From Altererythrobacter sp. H2 (GTDB lineage: Bacteria; Pseudomonadota; Alphaproteobacteria; Sphingomonadales; Sphingomonadaceae), in assembly GCF_035319885.1 (NCBI RefSeq), contig NZ_CP141285.1, positions 2,356,001-2,420,000 of the forward strand: a DNA stretch of 64,000 nt. Reading direction: 5' to 3'. This document shows positions 35,593 through 44,481 of the stretch, in pieces (within the stretch, counting starts at the first letter, position 1; each line of letters begins with the position of its first letter). The notes beneath the pieces were generated by a model. The model saw only the letters and a program-made list of their open reading frames with translations. It made no database searches and was not told where the DNA came from. The translations under genes were made by a program, and so were the position numbers.

Positions 35593-36549
35593 ATGAGCGC
35601 GCAGCGGATGCCGACACGCGAGGGTGTGCTGCTGGCGGCGGAGCGGGTTGCGGCCATCCTGCCACCGACCCCGCTGCTGCCGCTGGAGATCGGCGGCGTG
35701 CAGCTCTGGGCCAAGGCCGAGGTGCTGCAACCGATCGGGGCATTCAAGATCAGGGGGGCGTGGCATCGCCTGTCCGCGCTGAGCGACGAGGAGCGCACGC
35801 GCGGCGTGGTCGGCGTCTCCAGCGGCAACCACGCGCAAGGGGTGGCCTGGGCGGCGCGGCGGCTGGGGATAGCGGCGACCATCGTCATGCCGACCGACGC
35901 GCCGCGGACCAAGCTCGATGCGACCCGCGCGCTGGGGGCGGACGTGGTGCTCTACGACCGCCCCGGCGGCGAGGACCGGGACGAAGTGGCCGCGCGGCTG
36001 GTCGCCGAAAGCGGTGCGACTCTGGTCCATGCTTTCGCCGATCCGTGGGTGATCGAAGGGCAAGGCAGCGCCGGGATCGAGATCATGGCGCAGCTCGGGC
36101 ATGCACCCTCGCGGATCGTCGCCTGCTGCGGCGGCGGCGGGCTGGCGGCGGGGCTGGCGCTCGCCTGCCCGGACAGTGCCGTGGTTCCGGTCGAGCCGGA
36201 GGGGTGGGACATGGTCGGCCGGGCGATGGCTGCCGGCGAGGTGGTCCATGTCGGCCCCAACCCGCCCGCGACAATCTGCGATGCGCTCCAGCCCCCGGCA
36301 ACCAGGCCGGTCAACCTCGCTGTGCTGCGGGGCCGGGCCGAACCGGGCGTGACCGTGACCGACGAGGAAGTGCGCGCGGCGCAGCGGTTTGCCTTCAGGC
36401 ACCTGCACCTGGTGGTCGAACCCGGCGGCGCGGCGGCGCTGGCGGCGGCGCTGGCCGGCAAGGTGCCGCTTGATGGCGATACGGTGGTCATGCTGACCGG
36501 CGGCAACGTCGATCCCGCCGCCTATGCCGCCACCATCAGCGCGGGATGA
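35593..36549 (+). CDS. PLP-dependent serine/threonine dehydratase-like protein
   Basis: A 318-residue fold-type II PLP enzyme. The Lys that binds PLP is in PIGAFKIRGAW (about residue 45), followed by VSSGNHAQGVAWAA and the phosphate-binding loop CCGGGGLAAGLA (about residue 180), with a C-terminal EPGGAAALAAAL. No ACT regulatory domain is present, so it is of the catabolic/biodegradative or serine racemase-like size class, not the biosynthetic IlvA. Likely reactions are deamination of L-Thr/L-Ser or of a hydroxyamino acid. The ATG at 35593 was chosen as the family start. Confidence 0.85.
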   Translation: MSAQRMPTREGVLLAAERVAAILPPTPLLPLEIGGVQLWAKAEVLQPIGAFKIRGAWHRLSALSDEERTRGVVGVSSGNHAQGVAWAARRLGIAATIVMPTDAPRTKLDATRALGADVVLYDRPGGEDRDEVAARLVAESGATLVHAFADPWVIEGQGSAGIEIMAQLGHAPSRIVACCGGGGLAAGLALACPDSAVVPVEPEGWDMVGRAMAAGEVVHVGPNPPATICDALQPPATRPVNLAVLRGRAEPGVTVTDEEVRAAQRFAFRHLHLVVEPGGAAALAAALAGKVPLDGDTVVMLTGGNVDPAAYAATISAG

Positions 36550-36615
36550 GTTGCATTTGACAATCGACCGTTCGCCCGCCACGTTCCGCCGCAGAGGTCA
36601 AAGGGAGGGATAACC

Positions 36616-37065
36616 GTGCAAGCCCAAATGCTCGCACCGGCGGCGATACTCGTCGCGTGGTCACTGATCATGCTGTTCTGGATGGCGGGCACGCGCCTGC
36701 CGGCGATGAAGGCGATCAAGGCCGACATGGGTGACCGGCCCGGCGGCCGCGGGCAGGATCTGGAGGGCCGGATCCCTGACTCCATCAACTGGAAGGCGCA
36801 CAACTACAGCCACCTGATGGAGCAGCCGACCATCTTCTACCCCACCGTCGTGATCATCGCGCTGCTGGGCGCCGGTGCGGGCGACGTGCTGGCGGCGTGG
36901 ATCTACGTCGGAATGCGGATCGTCCATTCGGTGTGGCAGGCAACGGTCAACAAGGTGCCGGTGCGCTTCCTGCTGTTCCTGGTCTCGACTTTCGCGCTCG
37001 TCTACCTCGCCTATCGCGCAGTCGCCCTTACCCTGTTCGCCGATCCGGGAGCCATTCCGCAATGA
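36616..37065 (+). CDS. MAPEG family membrane protein, copy 1
   Basis: A 149-residue protein with four hydrophobic helices, of the eicosanoid/glutathione-metabolism membrane family (MAPEG). The family box SINWKAHNYSHLMEQPTIFY at about residues 56-75 is followed by WIYVGMRIVHSVWQATVN. It starts with GTG at 36616 after an AAGGGAGG ribosome site. Bacterial members are of mostly unknown function. It overlaps a second MAPEG gene by ATGA. Confidence 0.82.
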   Translation: MQAQMLAPAAILVAWSLIMLFWMAGTRLPAMKAIKADMGDRPGGRGQDLEGRIPDSINWKAHNYSHLMEQPTIFYPTVVIIALLGAGAGDVLAAWIYVGMRIVHSVWQATVNKVPVRFLLFLVSTFALVYLAYRAVALTLFADPGAIPQ

Positions 37066-37493
37066 TCCAGTCTGCCATCCTGCAACCCGTCGTCGCGCTG
37101 GCGGCATGGACCATGGTCATGTGGCTGTGGATGTACGCCACCCGCATCCCCGCGATGAGCAAGGCCGGGATCGACGGGACCAAGCTGGTCGGCTCCGATG
37201 GGGCCAGCCTGCGCGCAAAGCTGCCTGAGGACGTCAGCTGGAAGGCCGACAACTACAACCACCTCCACGAAGCGCCGACGGTGTTCTACGCCGTCGCGCT
37301 GGTGCTGGCTCTGGTTGGCGCGGGCGACGGGCAGAACGCGCTGCTGGCGTGGATCTACGTCGGCCTGCGGGTTGCGCACTCGCTGGTGCAGGCAACGGCT
37401 AACCGGGTGCTGGTGCGGTTCGTGCTGTTCGCCCTGTCCAGCCTGGTGCTGATGGTGCTGATCGCCAAGGCGGCGCTGGCGGTGTTCGGCTAG
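37062..37493 (+). CDS. MAPEG family membrane protein, copy 2
   Basis: A 143-residue paralogue of the preceding gene with the same boxes: SWKADNYNHLHEAPTVFY and WIYVGLRVAHSLVQATAN. Start and stop/start overlap (ATGA) show that the pair is co-translated. The two may form hetero-oligomers, since MAPEG proteins are trimers, but that is inference. The gene ends 10 bp before the convergent trxB stop. Confidence 0.82.
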   Translation: MIQSAILQPVVALAAWTMVMWLWMYATRIPAMSKAGIDGTKLVGSDGASLRAKLPEDVSWKADNYNHLHEAPTVFYAVALVLALVGAGDGQNALLAWIYVGLRVAHSLVQATANRVLVRFVLFALSSLVLMVLIAKAALAVFG

Positions 37494-37502
37494 GCTGTTC
37501 TG

Positions 37503-38483
37503 CTACGCTGTGGCAGCAGCGTGGGCATGTCCCTGAACGTCGATGGCAAGGCCGGACAGGAACCGCTCGGCATCGAGCGCGGCCATGCAGCCGGTGCCGG
37601 CCGCGGTGACGGCCTGCCGGTAGGTGTGGTCCATCACATCGCCGCAGGCAAACACGCCCGGGACCGCCGTCTTGGGCGTGCCCGGTTCGACCAGCAGGTA
37701 CCCGCTCGCATCCATCGGCAGCTTGCCCTTGAACAGCTCGGTCGCGGGCGCATGGCCGATGGCGACGAAGGCCCCGTCGACATGCAGTTCGCTCGCCTCG
37801 CCCGTCACCGTATCACGCAGGGCAAGGTGGGTAAGGCCGCCGGATGCAGGGTTGCCCTCGAAGCTCGACACCGCCTTGTTCCACAGCACTGTGATCTTCG
37901 GATTGGCGAACAGCCGCTCCTGCAGGATCCGCTCCGATCGGAGCGAGTCGCGCCGGTGGATCAGGGTCACATCGTCGGAATGGTTGGTGAGGTAGAGCGC
38001 TTCCTCGACCGCGGTGTTGCCGCCGCCGATCACCGCGACCTTCTTGCCGCGGTAGAAGAACCCGTCACAGGTCGCACAAGCAGATACGCCCTTGCCGCCC
38101 AGTTCCTGCTCGCCCGGCACGCCCAGCCACTTGGCCTGGGCGCCGGTGGCGATCACCAGCGTTTCGCCGATGTACTCGTCACCGCTGTCGCCGATCGCGC
38201 GGAACGGCGGGCCGGACAGGTCAACCGAGACGATCGTGTCCCACATGGTGCGGGTGCCGACGTGTTCGGCCTGCTTCTGCATCTGCTCCATCAGCCACGG
38301 CCCCTGGATCACATCGGCAAAACCGGGGTAGTTCTCCACATCGGTGGTGATGGTCAGCTGCCCACCCGGCTGGATGCCCTGCACCACGATCGGTGCCAGC
38401 ATGGCACGCGCGCCATAGATAGCGGCGGTGTAGCCGGCCGGGCCGGAGCCGATGATGAGCATCTTGGTGTGGTGGGTTGCCAT
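37503..38483 (-). CDS. trxB: Thioredoxin-disulfide reductase
   Basis: NADPH-dependent reduction of thioredoxin. The 326-residue flavoprotein has the FAD motif GSGPAGYTAAIYGARA near residue 12, the redox pair in SACATCDGFFY (CATC, about residue 140), NADPH-binding GGGNTAVEEALYL, and the C-terminal FACGDVMDHTYRQAVTAAGTGC. Length and motifs are canonical. Downstream on this strand (lower coordinates) lies the convergent MAPEG pair. Confidence 0.96.
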   Translation of the reverse strand: MATHHTKMLIIGSGPAGYTAAIYGARAMLAPIVVQGIQPGGQLTITTDVENYPGFADVIQGPWLMEQMQKQAEHVGTRTMWDTIVSVDLSGPPFRAIGDSGDEYIGETLVIATGAQAKWLGVPGEQELGGKGVSACATCDGFFYRGKKVAVIGGGNTAVEEALYLTNHSDDVTLIHRRDSLRSERILQERLFANPKITVLWNKAVSSFEGNPASGGLTHLALRDTVTGEASELHVDGAFVAIGHAPATELFKGKLPMDASGYLLVEPGTPKTAVPGVFACGDVMDHTYRQAVTAAGTGCMAALDAERFLSGLAIDVQGHAHAAATA

Positions 38484-38518
38484 GGGTCGGGTCCGTGTTC
38501 GCGTGAGGCGGAATGTGG

Positions 38519-39298
38519 TTACGCTTCGAGGAGGCGCAAGCGCAGCGCCTCGCGGGTCTCGGGGGTCACTCCAAGCACGTCTTCGAGGAAGGCGTCGAGG
38601 CTGCCGTGCGCGGCTTCCACAGCTTCGCGCATGGCTTCGAGATAGCGCGCATCGACTCCCATCAGCACACGGATGGTCTCGTCGCTGATCTGGCCATACT
38701 TGCTGCGGATTGCATGGCTCCCGGCGGCAATTCGCGCGTCAATATTGCCCGCGGTGTTGGTGAGGAGAAAGTCCTCGATCGCGTCGTCCCAGTGGACACC
38801 CAGCGCATGATGCAGCAGGGCGACGGACATACCGGTGCGGTCCTTGCCCGCGAGGCAATGGACCAGGCTTGCCCCCTCGCTGCCGGCCAGCACCGCGAAG
38901 TAGCGCCGCATCACCCACAGCACCGGCTCGCGACCCGGCAGGTTGCGGTAGATCCGCTCCATCGCGCGATGCGCCCCCTCTTCATCGAGCACACCGTTTG
39001 CGGCCTCCAGATGAGGCGCAAGATTGGCGGTTTCGCCGTCGTAGAAATGCACTTCCGCCGCGAACCCTTCCGGGCGGCGGCATGGCGCATGGCTGCGCTC
39101 GCTGGCGCCGCGGAAATCGATCACATGGGCCAGCGCCAGCCGGTCAAGTGCGGCCAGATCCGCTTCGGTCGCATCGACGTGCTGGCCGGAGCGCCACAGC
39201 ACACCGCGCTTGAGCCTCCCGCCCCCGGCAAGCGGGTAGCCGCCGTAGTCACGGAAGTTGTGGACGCCTTCGAGCGGCAGGACGCGGTTGTCATTCAT
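38519..39298 (-). CDS. Tyrosine/serine protein phosphatase (DSP-like)
   Basis: A 259-residue phosphatase of the Y_phosphatase3 (Siw14/lipid-phosphatase-like) group. The P-loop is HCLAGKDRTG (C-x5-R) at about residue 115-125, preceded by the family N-terminal FRDYGGYPLAGG and WRSGQHV. The substrate is unknown. It follows the monooxygenase gene by 49 bp on the same strand, so it could be the last gene of the sulfoquinovose operon transcript, although nothing links it by function. Confidence 0.82.
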   Translation of the reverse strand: MNDNRVLPLEGVHNFRDYGGYPLAGGGRLKRGVLWRSGQHVDATEADLAALDRLALAHVIDFRGASERSHAPCRRPEGFAAEVHFYDGETANLAPHLEAANGVLDEEGAHRAMERIYRNLPGREPVLWVMRRYFAVLAGSEGASLVHCLAGKDRTGMSVALLHHALGVHWDDAIEDFLLTNTAGNIDARIAAGSHAIRSKYGQISDETIRVLMGVDARYLEAMREAVEAAHGSLDAFLEDVLGVTPETREALRLRLLEA

Positions 39299-39347
39299 GC
39301 CCGGGCGCTTGCCAGCGCCCACGCATCAACGCAAGCGCCCGTGCCGC

Positions 39348-40442
39348 TTACCCGAAATCGAGCGGCGCGTGCTGGATATGCGGCAGGACATGGCGCGAAA
39401 ACAGGTCGCACTCCGCCGCGTGGGGATAGCCGGACAGGATGAACGCCTCGATCCCTTCCGCCTGGTAGGCTCGCAGCTTCGCCAGCACCTGGTCCGGCGT
39501 GCCGACAATCGCCGCCCCGCAACCCGAGCGCGCCCGGCCGATGCCGGTCCACAGGTTGTCTTCGACAAACCCGTCACCGCCGGCGGCGCCGCGCAGCTCC
39601 TGCTGCCGCTGCACGCCATAATTCTTGGCATCGAGCGACTTTTCACGGATTGCCCGGCCGGCCTCGTCATCGAGCTTCGACAGGAGGCGGTCCGCATAGG
39701 CCCGCGCTTCCTCTTCGCTTTCCCGCACGATCACATGGGCACGGTACCCGAACTTGAGCGTGCGGCCGTAGGCCCCAGCCCGCGCCTTCAGGTCCGCGAT
39801 ATTCTCCCGCACCTTGTCCATGGTGTCAGGCCACATCAGGTAGACGTCGGCTGCCTCCGCCGCGCACTCGCGCGCTTCATGGCTCAAGCCGCCGAAATAG
39901 AACGGCGGGCACTTGCCATTGAGAGTGGTGATCCGGGCAGGGTCGAGTTCCAACTGGTAGAACTCGCCCTGGAAATCGAGGTGTTCCCCGTTCAGGAGCG
40001 TACGGACGATTTTCATGATCTCGGTGCCGCGGCGGTAACGCGGGCCGCTCTCGATCTTTTCCCCCGGCATGTCGGAGGAGATGATATTCACGTTCAACCG
40101 GCCGCCGGTGCCCGCAGCATTGGGGCCGAGAATACGGTCGAGCGTGGCAATGCGCCGCGCCAGTTGCGGCGGCCAATCCTCCCCCATGCGCGTTGCCCAC
40201 AGCAGTTTGATCCGGCTCAGGTAAGGCGCAATGGCCGCAGCAAAGATCGTGGTGTCCAGACCAAGCTGGTAGCCTGACGGGAGCAGGATATTGTCGAATC
40301 CGCCCTTCTCCGCCTGGAGCACGATGTTCCGGCAATGCTCCCAGCTCGACTTTAGCCGTTCGTCGGGCACGCCAAGGAACTCGTAGTCGTCGTCGCACAG
40401 CGCGGAAAACCACGCGATTTCGCATTGTTGCTTGTCGGTCAT
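39348..40442 (-). CDS. SsuD-like flavin-dependent sulfonate monooxygenase, probable sulfoquinovose monooxygenase
   Basis: A 364-residue bacterial-luciferase-fold (LLM) oxygenase of the SsuD type. It uses FMNH2 and O2 to cleave a C-S bond, releasing sulfite. Landmarks: AWFSALCDDDYEFLG, NILLPSGYQLGLDT, LLWATRMGEDWPPQLARRIATLD, GGRLNVNIISSD, ESGPRYRRGTEIM, and SGYPHAAECDLF near the end. SsuD-like catalytic His/Arg are plausible in the GYRAH and ARSGCG boxes. Its neighbours (sulfoquinovosidase, LacI regulator, aldo/keto reductase, all overlapping) argue for sulfoquinovose as substrate, giving 6-oxo-glucose. That makes it the SmoC counterpart. The start overlaps the reductase stop (TGATG). Confidence 0.82.
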   Translation of the reverse strand: MTDKQQCEIAWFSALCDDDYEFLGVPDERLKSSWEHCRNIVLQAEKGGFDNILLPSGYQLGLDTTIFAAAIAPYLSRIKLLWATRMGEDWPPQLARRIATLDRILGPNAAGTGGRLNVNIISSDMPGEKIESGPRYRRGTEIMKIVRTLLNGEHLDFQGEFYQLELDPARITTLNGKCPPFYFGGLSHEARECAAEAADVYLMWPDTMDKVRENIADLKARAGAYGRTLKFGYRAHVIVRESEEEARAYADRLLSKLDDEAGRAIREKSLDAKNYGVQRQQELRGAAGGDGFVEDNLWTGIGRARSGCGAAIVGTPDQVLAKLRAYQAEGIEAFILSGYPHAAECDLFSRHVLPHIQHAPLDFG

Positions 40443-41356
40443 CAGGGGAGCCTCTCTCCACGCGCGGCGACCAGCACCGCATACCAATCCTGCCGCGTCC
40501 AGCGCATCGTGCGTGCCTGGCCCGCTTCGGCGATCCGTTCGGCGTTCTGCGAGCCGATAATGGGAATGATCCGCGCCGGGTGCGCCATCAGCCAGCTGTA
40601 GGCAGCCACGCTGCGTGAAACGCCCTGTTCGCCGCCGACACGATCAAGTTCGGCTGCAACCGCGCGGTCCCGCTCGCTTTCCGGCGCAAGCAGACGTCCG
40701 CCCCCAAGTGGAGACCAGGCCAGCGGAGTGAGGCCAAGCCGCATCGCCTGGTCCAGCTCGCCGTTTTCAAAGCAGTCGATCCGCAGCGGGCTCACTTCAG
40801 GCTGAGTCGTCGCCAGCGGGGTGTCGAGGAAACGGGCCAGTGCCTCGATCTGCTGGATGGTGAAGTTGGACACGCCAATCGCGCCGATCTTGCCCGACGC
40901 GAGAGCGTCTTCCAGAGTGCGCGCCACTTCCTGCGGATGGGCGAGGATATCGGGCCGGTGGATCTGGTAGAGGTCGATCCGCTCGGCCTGCATCCGCCGG
41001 AGCGAAGCGTCGATGGCTGCGCTGAGGTATTCCGCCGACTGGTCGTAAGGCAGCGGCGGGATGATCCCGCCCTTGCTTGCCAACACCATGCGTCCGCGCA
41101 GGCCCGGTTCGGTCGCAAACACCTCGCCCAGCAGCGCCTCGGCATCGCCAAACCCGCCGGTCCCGTCGAACCCGTAGATGTCTGCCGTGTCGAGCAGGGT
41201 GATCCCCGCATCGAGCGCGGCATGGACCAGCCGCGCGGCCTGGGCGGCGGTACGGCCGCCCTCGGCCAGGCGCCACATGCCCCAGGCAATCGGCGCAACC
41301 GACAGGCCGGACTGGCCCAGCGCCACAGTTTCAGGGGGTGCGGGTAGTAGGCTCAT
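40442..41356 (-). CDS. Aldo/keto reductase, probable 6-oxo-glucose reductase (SmoB-like)
   Basis: A 304-residue AKR barrel protein. The catalytic tetrad is visible: Asp and Tyr in LLDTADIYGF (about residues 55-64), Lys in VLASKGG (about 98) and His in YQIHRPD (about 132). The cofactor region is near IPIIGSQNAERI. In the known oxidative sulfoquinovose pathway an AKR (SmoB) reduces 6-dehydro-glucose, the product of SmoC, to glucose. The tight TGATG and ATGA overlaps with the monooxygenase and the LacI gene support the same role here. The NADH/NADPH preference is not readable. Confidence 0.8.
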   Translation of the reverse strand: MSLLPAPPETVALGQSGLSVAPIAWGMWRLAEGGRTAAQAARLVHAALDAGITLLDTADIYGFDGTGGFGDAEALLGEVFATEPGLRGRMVLASKGGIIPPLPYDQSAEYLSAAIDASLRRMQAERIDLYQIHRPDILAHPQEVARTLEDALASGKIGAIGVSNFTIQQIEALARFLDTPLATTQPEVSPLRIDCFENGELDQAMRLGLTPLAWSPLGGGRLLAPESERDRAVAAELDRVGGEQGVSRSVAAYSWLMAHPARIIPIIGSQNAERIAEAGQARTMRWTRQDWYAVLVAARGERLP

Positions 41357-42366
41357 CCGGGTTTCCTTGCAGGTGGGGCGACAGAGGATCGCTCAACCAG
41401 TTGATGGGGCAGGCGGCGGTGGGTGATATCCCCGCCGCCAATCAGGATTTCCGCCGCCGTGCGGGCCAGTTCGGCCATCGGCTGGTGGATCGTGGTCAGG
41501 GGCGGCCAGACAGTCCGCGCCAGCGTGGTATCGTCAAACCCGGCGACCGACAGTTCGCCCGGCAGGTCGATACCCCGGTCATGCGCAACGGACAGAACCC
41601 CTGCCGCCATGTCGTCGTTGGCGGCGAAGATCGCGGTCGGGCCGGGTTTCAGGGACAGGAAATACTGGCCCGCCGCAACGCCGCTTTCGAAGTCGAATTC
41701 GCCATCGGCCACCAGCTGCGGTTCGAACGCGATCCCCGCCCGGTCAAGCGCGCGGCGATACCCGAACAGGCGATCATCCGAAGCCATGTGGTTGGGATGC
41801 CCCTTGATGAACCCGATCCGGCGATGGCCGAGATTGATCAGGTGTGTGGTCATATCGTCTGCCGCCTGGGCATCGTCCATGAACACCGAGCTGGTCAACG
41901 CATGGTTGGTGCCGGGCGAAATACGCACGAACGGCACGTCCATCGCTTCGAGCGCCTGCAGCACCGCTTCACAATCGGTGACGGGGGAAGACAGGATAAT
42001 GCCATCAACCTGCGTTTCACTGACCAGGCCGCGGACCTGATCCCCGACACGCGGATCGGCCACATTGACGGGCTGCGCCAGCAGGCGGATGCCGTTTTCC
42101 TGGCATACGTCCCAGCAGCCCTTCTGGATCTGGAACATGTAGTAAGGGCTGTGGTTGTCGTAGATCAGCGCGACCTGGTTGGACTTGGCACCGGACAGGA
42201 TGCGCGCGGCGATGCTGGGCCGGTAATCGAGTTCGGCCATGGCCTGCTGGACCTTCTGGCGCAGGGCATCGCTGACATAGGGATGGCCGTTCAGCACCCG
42301 GCTGACAGTCTTCACGGCCACCCCGGCTTTCGCCGCAACATCGCGGATGTTTGCCCGGCTGCTCAT
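41353..42366 (-). CDS. LacI family transcriptional regulator of the sulfoquinovose operon
   Basis: A 337-residue LacI-type repressor. The N-terminal helix-turn-helix (IRDVAAKAGVAVKTVSRVLN) lies at about residues 8-27, the hinge helix near YRPSIAARILSG, and a periplasmic-binding-protein-like effector domain after residue 62. It sits between the AKR and the sulfoquinovosidase with overlaps on both sides, so it is autoregulated within the operon. The effector is probably sulfoquinovose or its glyceride. The likely operators are the paired TCTGGCCGGA-type elements at 44409-44419 and 44471-44481. Confidence 0.88.
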   Translation of the reverse strand: MSSRANIRDVAAKAGVAVKTVSRVLNGHPYVSDALRQKVQQAMAELDYRPSIAARILSGAKSNQVALIYDNHSPYYMFQIQKGCWDVCQENGIRLLAQPVNVADPRVGDQVRGLVSETQVDGIILSSPVTDCEAVLQALEAMDVPFVRISPGTNHALTSSVFMDDAQAADDMTTHLINLGHRRIGFIKGHPNHMASDDRLFGYRRALDRAGIAFEPQLVADGEFDFESGVAAGQYFLSLKPGPTAIFAANDDMAAGVLSVAHDRGIDLPGELSVAGFDDTTLARTVWPPLTTIHQPMAELARTAAEILIGGGDITHRRLPHQLVERSSVAPPARKPG

Positions 42367-44408
42367 TTCGGTAATTCTCCGAACAAGGCCGCAAACCGGC
42401 TTTCAGGCCGAAAGAAGGCTGGCGGCTGGCCTATGGGAGCGGCCACCTCATGCCAACCGGGTGCCCGGTCTGCCCCGCTCCACACATGCCGCCAGACCTG
42501 CCCTGCCTTGCCCGGCAGGTAAACCCGCCGCGAAACAGCGCCTTGTTCGATTACCGGTGCCACCATCAGGTCTTCACCATAGAGGAACTGGTCCTGGATG
42601 GTGAAGGTATCCCGGTCATCGGGATAGTGGAGGAACAGCGCCCGCTGCGCAGGCAGGCCGGTCGCCTGCGCCTCGGCAACGAGATGAGCAACGTAAGGAG
42701 CGAGGGTGGCGTGAACCCTGCTCCAGCGCGCGAAGGCCGCCAGCAGTTGCGGCGTCGAATCGATCTGCAGGTTGTCGTCCGGCCGGTTGCCCTCGTGCGT
42801 GCGCATGACCGGGCTGAATGCACCCAGTTCGTACCAGCGCAGCAGCAATTCTTCTGTCCGCACGTTGTCGAACAGGCTGGTGTAGCCGCCCACGTCCGAA
42901 TGGCTGAAGGCATTACCGACCAGACCGGAGGACAGCGCGGCGGTAATCACCGTACCAATGCCGTCATGGCGGCTGAAGTCGACCGACTGGTCGCCCGCCC
43001 ACAGCAGGGGACAGTGCGCATGCACCCCGGTATGCCCGGCGCGCATGAACCACAGGACGTCGCCCTCCCGCCCGCGTGAGGCGACCGCGCGGCGGTTGAC
43101 CTCGGCCCAGCGCACCGGCCAGCGGTTGTGCTCCTGCATCGGATCGCCATCGAACAGGCGCAGGTCGACCGGCAGGTACTCGCCGAAATCGGCCATCCAC
43201 CCGTCGAGCCCGAAATCGAGCATCCGCTTGCCGATTACTTCTTCAGCGAACCAGTCGGCTGCGGCGGGGTTGGTGAAATCGACCACGCCTGCATCGAACT
43301 CACCGAAATCGACCAGATAGGGCTCGTCGCTGTCGAGCCTGCGGGCAAAATAGCCTCGCTCCGCCGCTTCCGGGTAGAGCGGCCCATCGACTGCCAGATA
43401 GGGGTTCACATAGCCAAGGAAGCGGATTCCCCGCGCCTTCAGTGCCGCAATCCGCGCGGGCAGATCGGGATAGCGATCCGCATTCCACTGCCAGTCCCAG
43501 AACAGGCGGCGGCCGAAGCTGGTCTGGCGAACGCCGACCCAATCCTCGCACCACAGGCCCGAGACCGCAGCGCCCGCCTCGATGATCTGCTCAAGCCGCT
43601 CGAAACTGCGGGCCCCGTCCTTGAGGCCGACGACAGCCCCGCCCAGCGCCCACTGAGGGAGCGGCTGACGCGGCCCGAAGCGGGCACCCAGTTGCTGCAC
43701 CAGACTGGCGGGATTGCCTTGGTAAAGGGTAATCGAAACTGCGCCGGCCCAGACATGGAGCCGCAGCCGGCCAGCCGCGGTGCAATCGAGTTCGCAGTAT
43801 TCCGGATTGCCCAGCGACAGCGCCCAACCTGCTGAAGACAGCACCGTCGGCTCAGGGTAATTGGTGGTCCAGTAATCGCCCCCGGCAAAAGACCCGTCCG
43901 CGCTGGCGAGATCGGTCAACGCGGAGCCTGGTTCGCGCCCGACCCCGGGTTCGCTGGTCCAGACCGGAAACTTGCGTCCGTTGAGCGCGAGGTAGCTCAT
44001 CTGCTCGCCGCCGCCCCAGAGGACCTCGTCATCGCCCAGCGCGAAATCGATGGTCATCCGGTCGAAGCTGTCCGCTGCGCGAAAGGTGATTGCAGAGCGG
44101 GCCTGATCTGCCTCGACAGACAGGATGGCATCGGATTCCCCCACTCCAAGGCGAACGGTGCCGTCCGGCCCTCTCTGGCACACCTGAAGCACGGGAGCGG
44201 ACACCGGAGCATCGGCCATGCGGAAATTGCCGCGCACCATGGCCACGTCGGGATTGCCGTGTGCCAAGGCCAAGGCCGGAGAATCGGCCCGGTGGGCGAG
44301 CAGGACCCGGCCGCCGAAATGCAGCTCGAACCCGTCCTTTTCCTCTCGCACACGCAATTCCAAAACCTTAGGCTCCCCTCTGCCCCGTCGTGTGACACCG
44401 CTTGACAT
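42363..44408 (-). CDS. Sulfoquinovosidase (GH31, YihQ-like, K-E-R-W-Y type)
   Basis: Hydrolyses alpha-sulfoquinovosides such as sulfoquinovosyl glycerol. It is 681 residues from the ATG at 44408 (E. coli YihQ is 678). A TTG at 44363 after GGGGAG is an alternative start. GH31 nucleophile and acid/base are visible in WMADFGEYLP (Asp about 407) and WAGDQSVDF (Asp about 473). Sulfonate-recognition residues align with YihQ positions 262, 288, 301, 304 and 508: here Lys (GLKDG), Glu (WCEDW), Arg and Trp (FGRRLFW) and Tyr (DVGGYT). E. coli has Gln-Gln-Arg-Trp-Tyr. The K-E-R-W-Y set is the variant I recall from the Agrobacterium enzyme. First gene of the coupled operon. Confidence 0.9.
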   Translation of the reverse strand: MSSGVTRRGRGEPKVLELRVREEKDGFELHFGGRVLLAHRADSPALALAHGNPDVAMVRGNFRMADAPVSAPVLQVCQRGPDGTVRLGVGESDAILSVEADQARSAITFRAADSFDRMTIDFALGDDEVLWGGGEQMSYLALNGRKFPVWTSEPGVGREPGSALTDLASADGSFAGGDYWTTNYPEPTVLSSAGWALSLGNPEYCELDCTAAGRLRLHVWAGAVSITLYQGNPASLVQQLGARFGPRQPLPQWALGGAVVGLKDGARSFERLEQIIEAGAAVSGLWCEDWVGVRQTSFGRRLFWDWQWNADRYPDLPARIAALKARGIRFLGYVNPYLAVDGPLYPEAAERGYFARRLDSDEPYLVDFGEFDAGVVDFTNPAAADWFAEEVIGKRMLDFGLDGWMADFGEYLPVDLRLFDGDPMQEHNRWPVRWAEVNRRAVASRGREGDVLWFMRAGHTGVHAHCPLLWAGDQSVDFSRHDGIGTVITAALSSGLVGNAFSHSDVGGYTSLFDNVRTEELLLRWYELGAFSPVMRTHEGNRPDDNLQIDSTPQLLAAFARWSRVHATLAPYVAHLVAEAQATGLPAQRALFLHYPDDRDTFTIQDQFLYGEDLMVAPVIEQGAVSRRVYLPGKAGQVWRHVWSGADRAPGWHEVAAPIGQPPAFFRPESRFAALFGELPK

Positions 44409-44419
44409 ATCTGGCCGGA
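44409..44419 (+). promoter_or_regulatory. Candidate LacI operator half, site 1
   Basis: ATCTGGCCGGA is the exact reverse complement of the 11-mer at 44471-44481, and each is itself a near-palindrome around GGCC. It adjoins the sulfoquinovosidase start, within the 106-bp divergent region that also serves the TonB receptor gene. The pair is 62 bp apart centre to centre, a spacing that would allow looping. Assignment to the LacI gene is inference. Confidence 0.5.
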
Positions 44420-44470
44420 AAGCGCAATTCAAGCCTCGCATCGCTGCCACAGAAGCGGCGATCTTGCACG

Positions 44471-44481
44471 TCCGGCCAGAT
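44471..44481 (+). promoter_or_regulatory. Candidate LacI operator half, site 2
   Basis: TCCGGCCAGAT, reverse complement of site 1, 34 bp upstream of the TonB receptor start. A further partial copy (ATGGCCGGGG) follows immediately. Confidence 0.5.

Noticed and set aside
38519-39298. Assigning the tyrosine phosphatase a step in the sulfoquinovose pathway.
   Set aside because: Only proximity (49 bp after the monooxygenase stop) supports it; no phosphorylated intermediate is needed in the oxidative route.
44402-44430. TTGACA upstream of the TonB receptor as a -35 box.
   Set aside because: No acceptable -10 box follows at 16-18 bp (CAATTC is poor), and TTGACA is within the sulfoquinovosidase start region, so it was not listed as a promoter.
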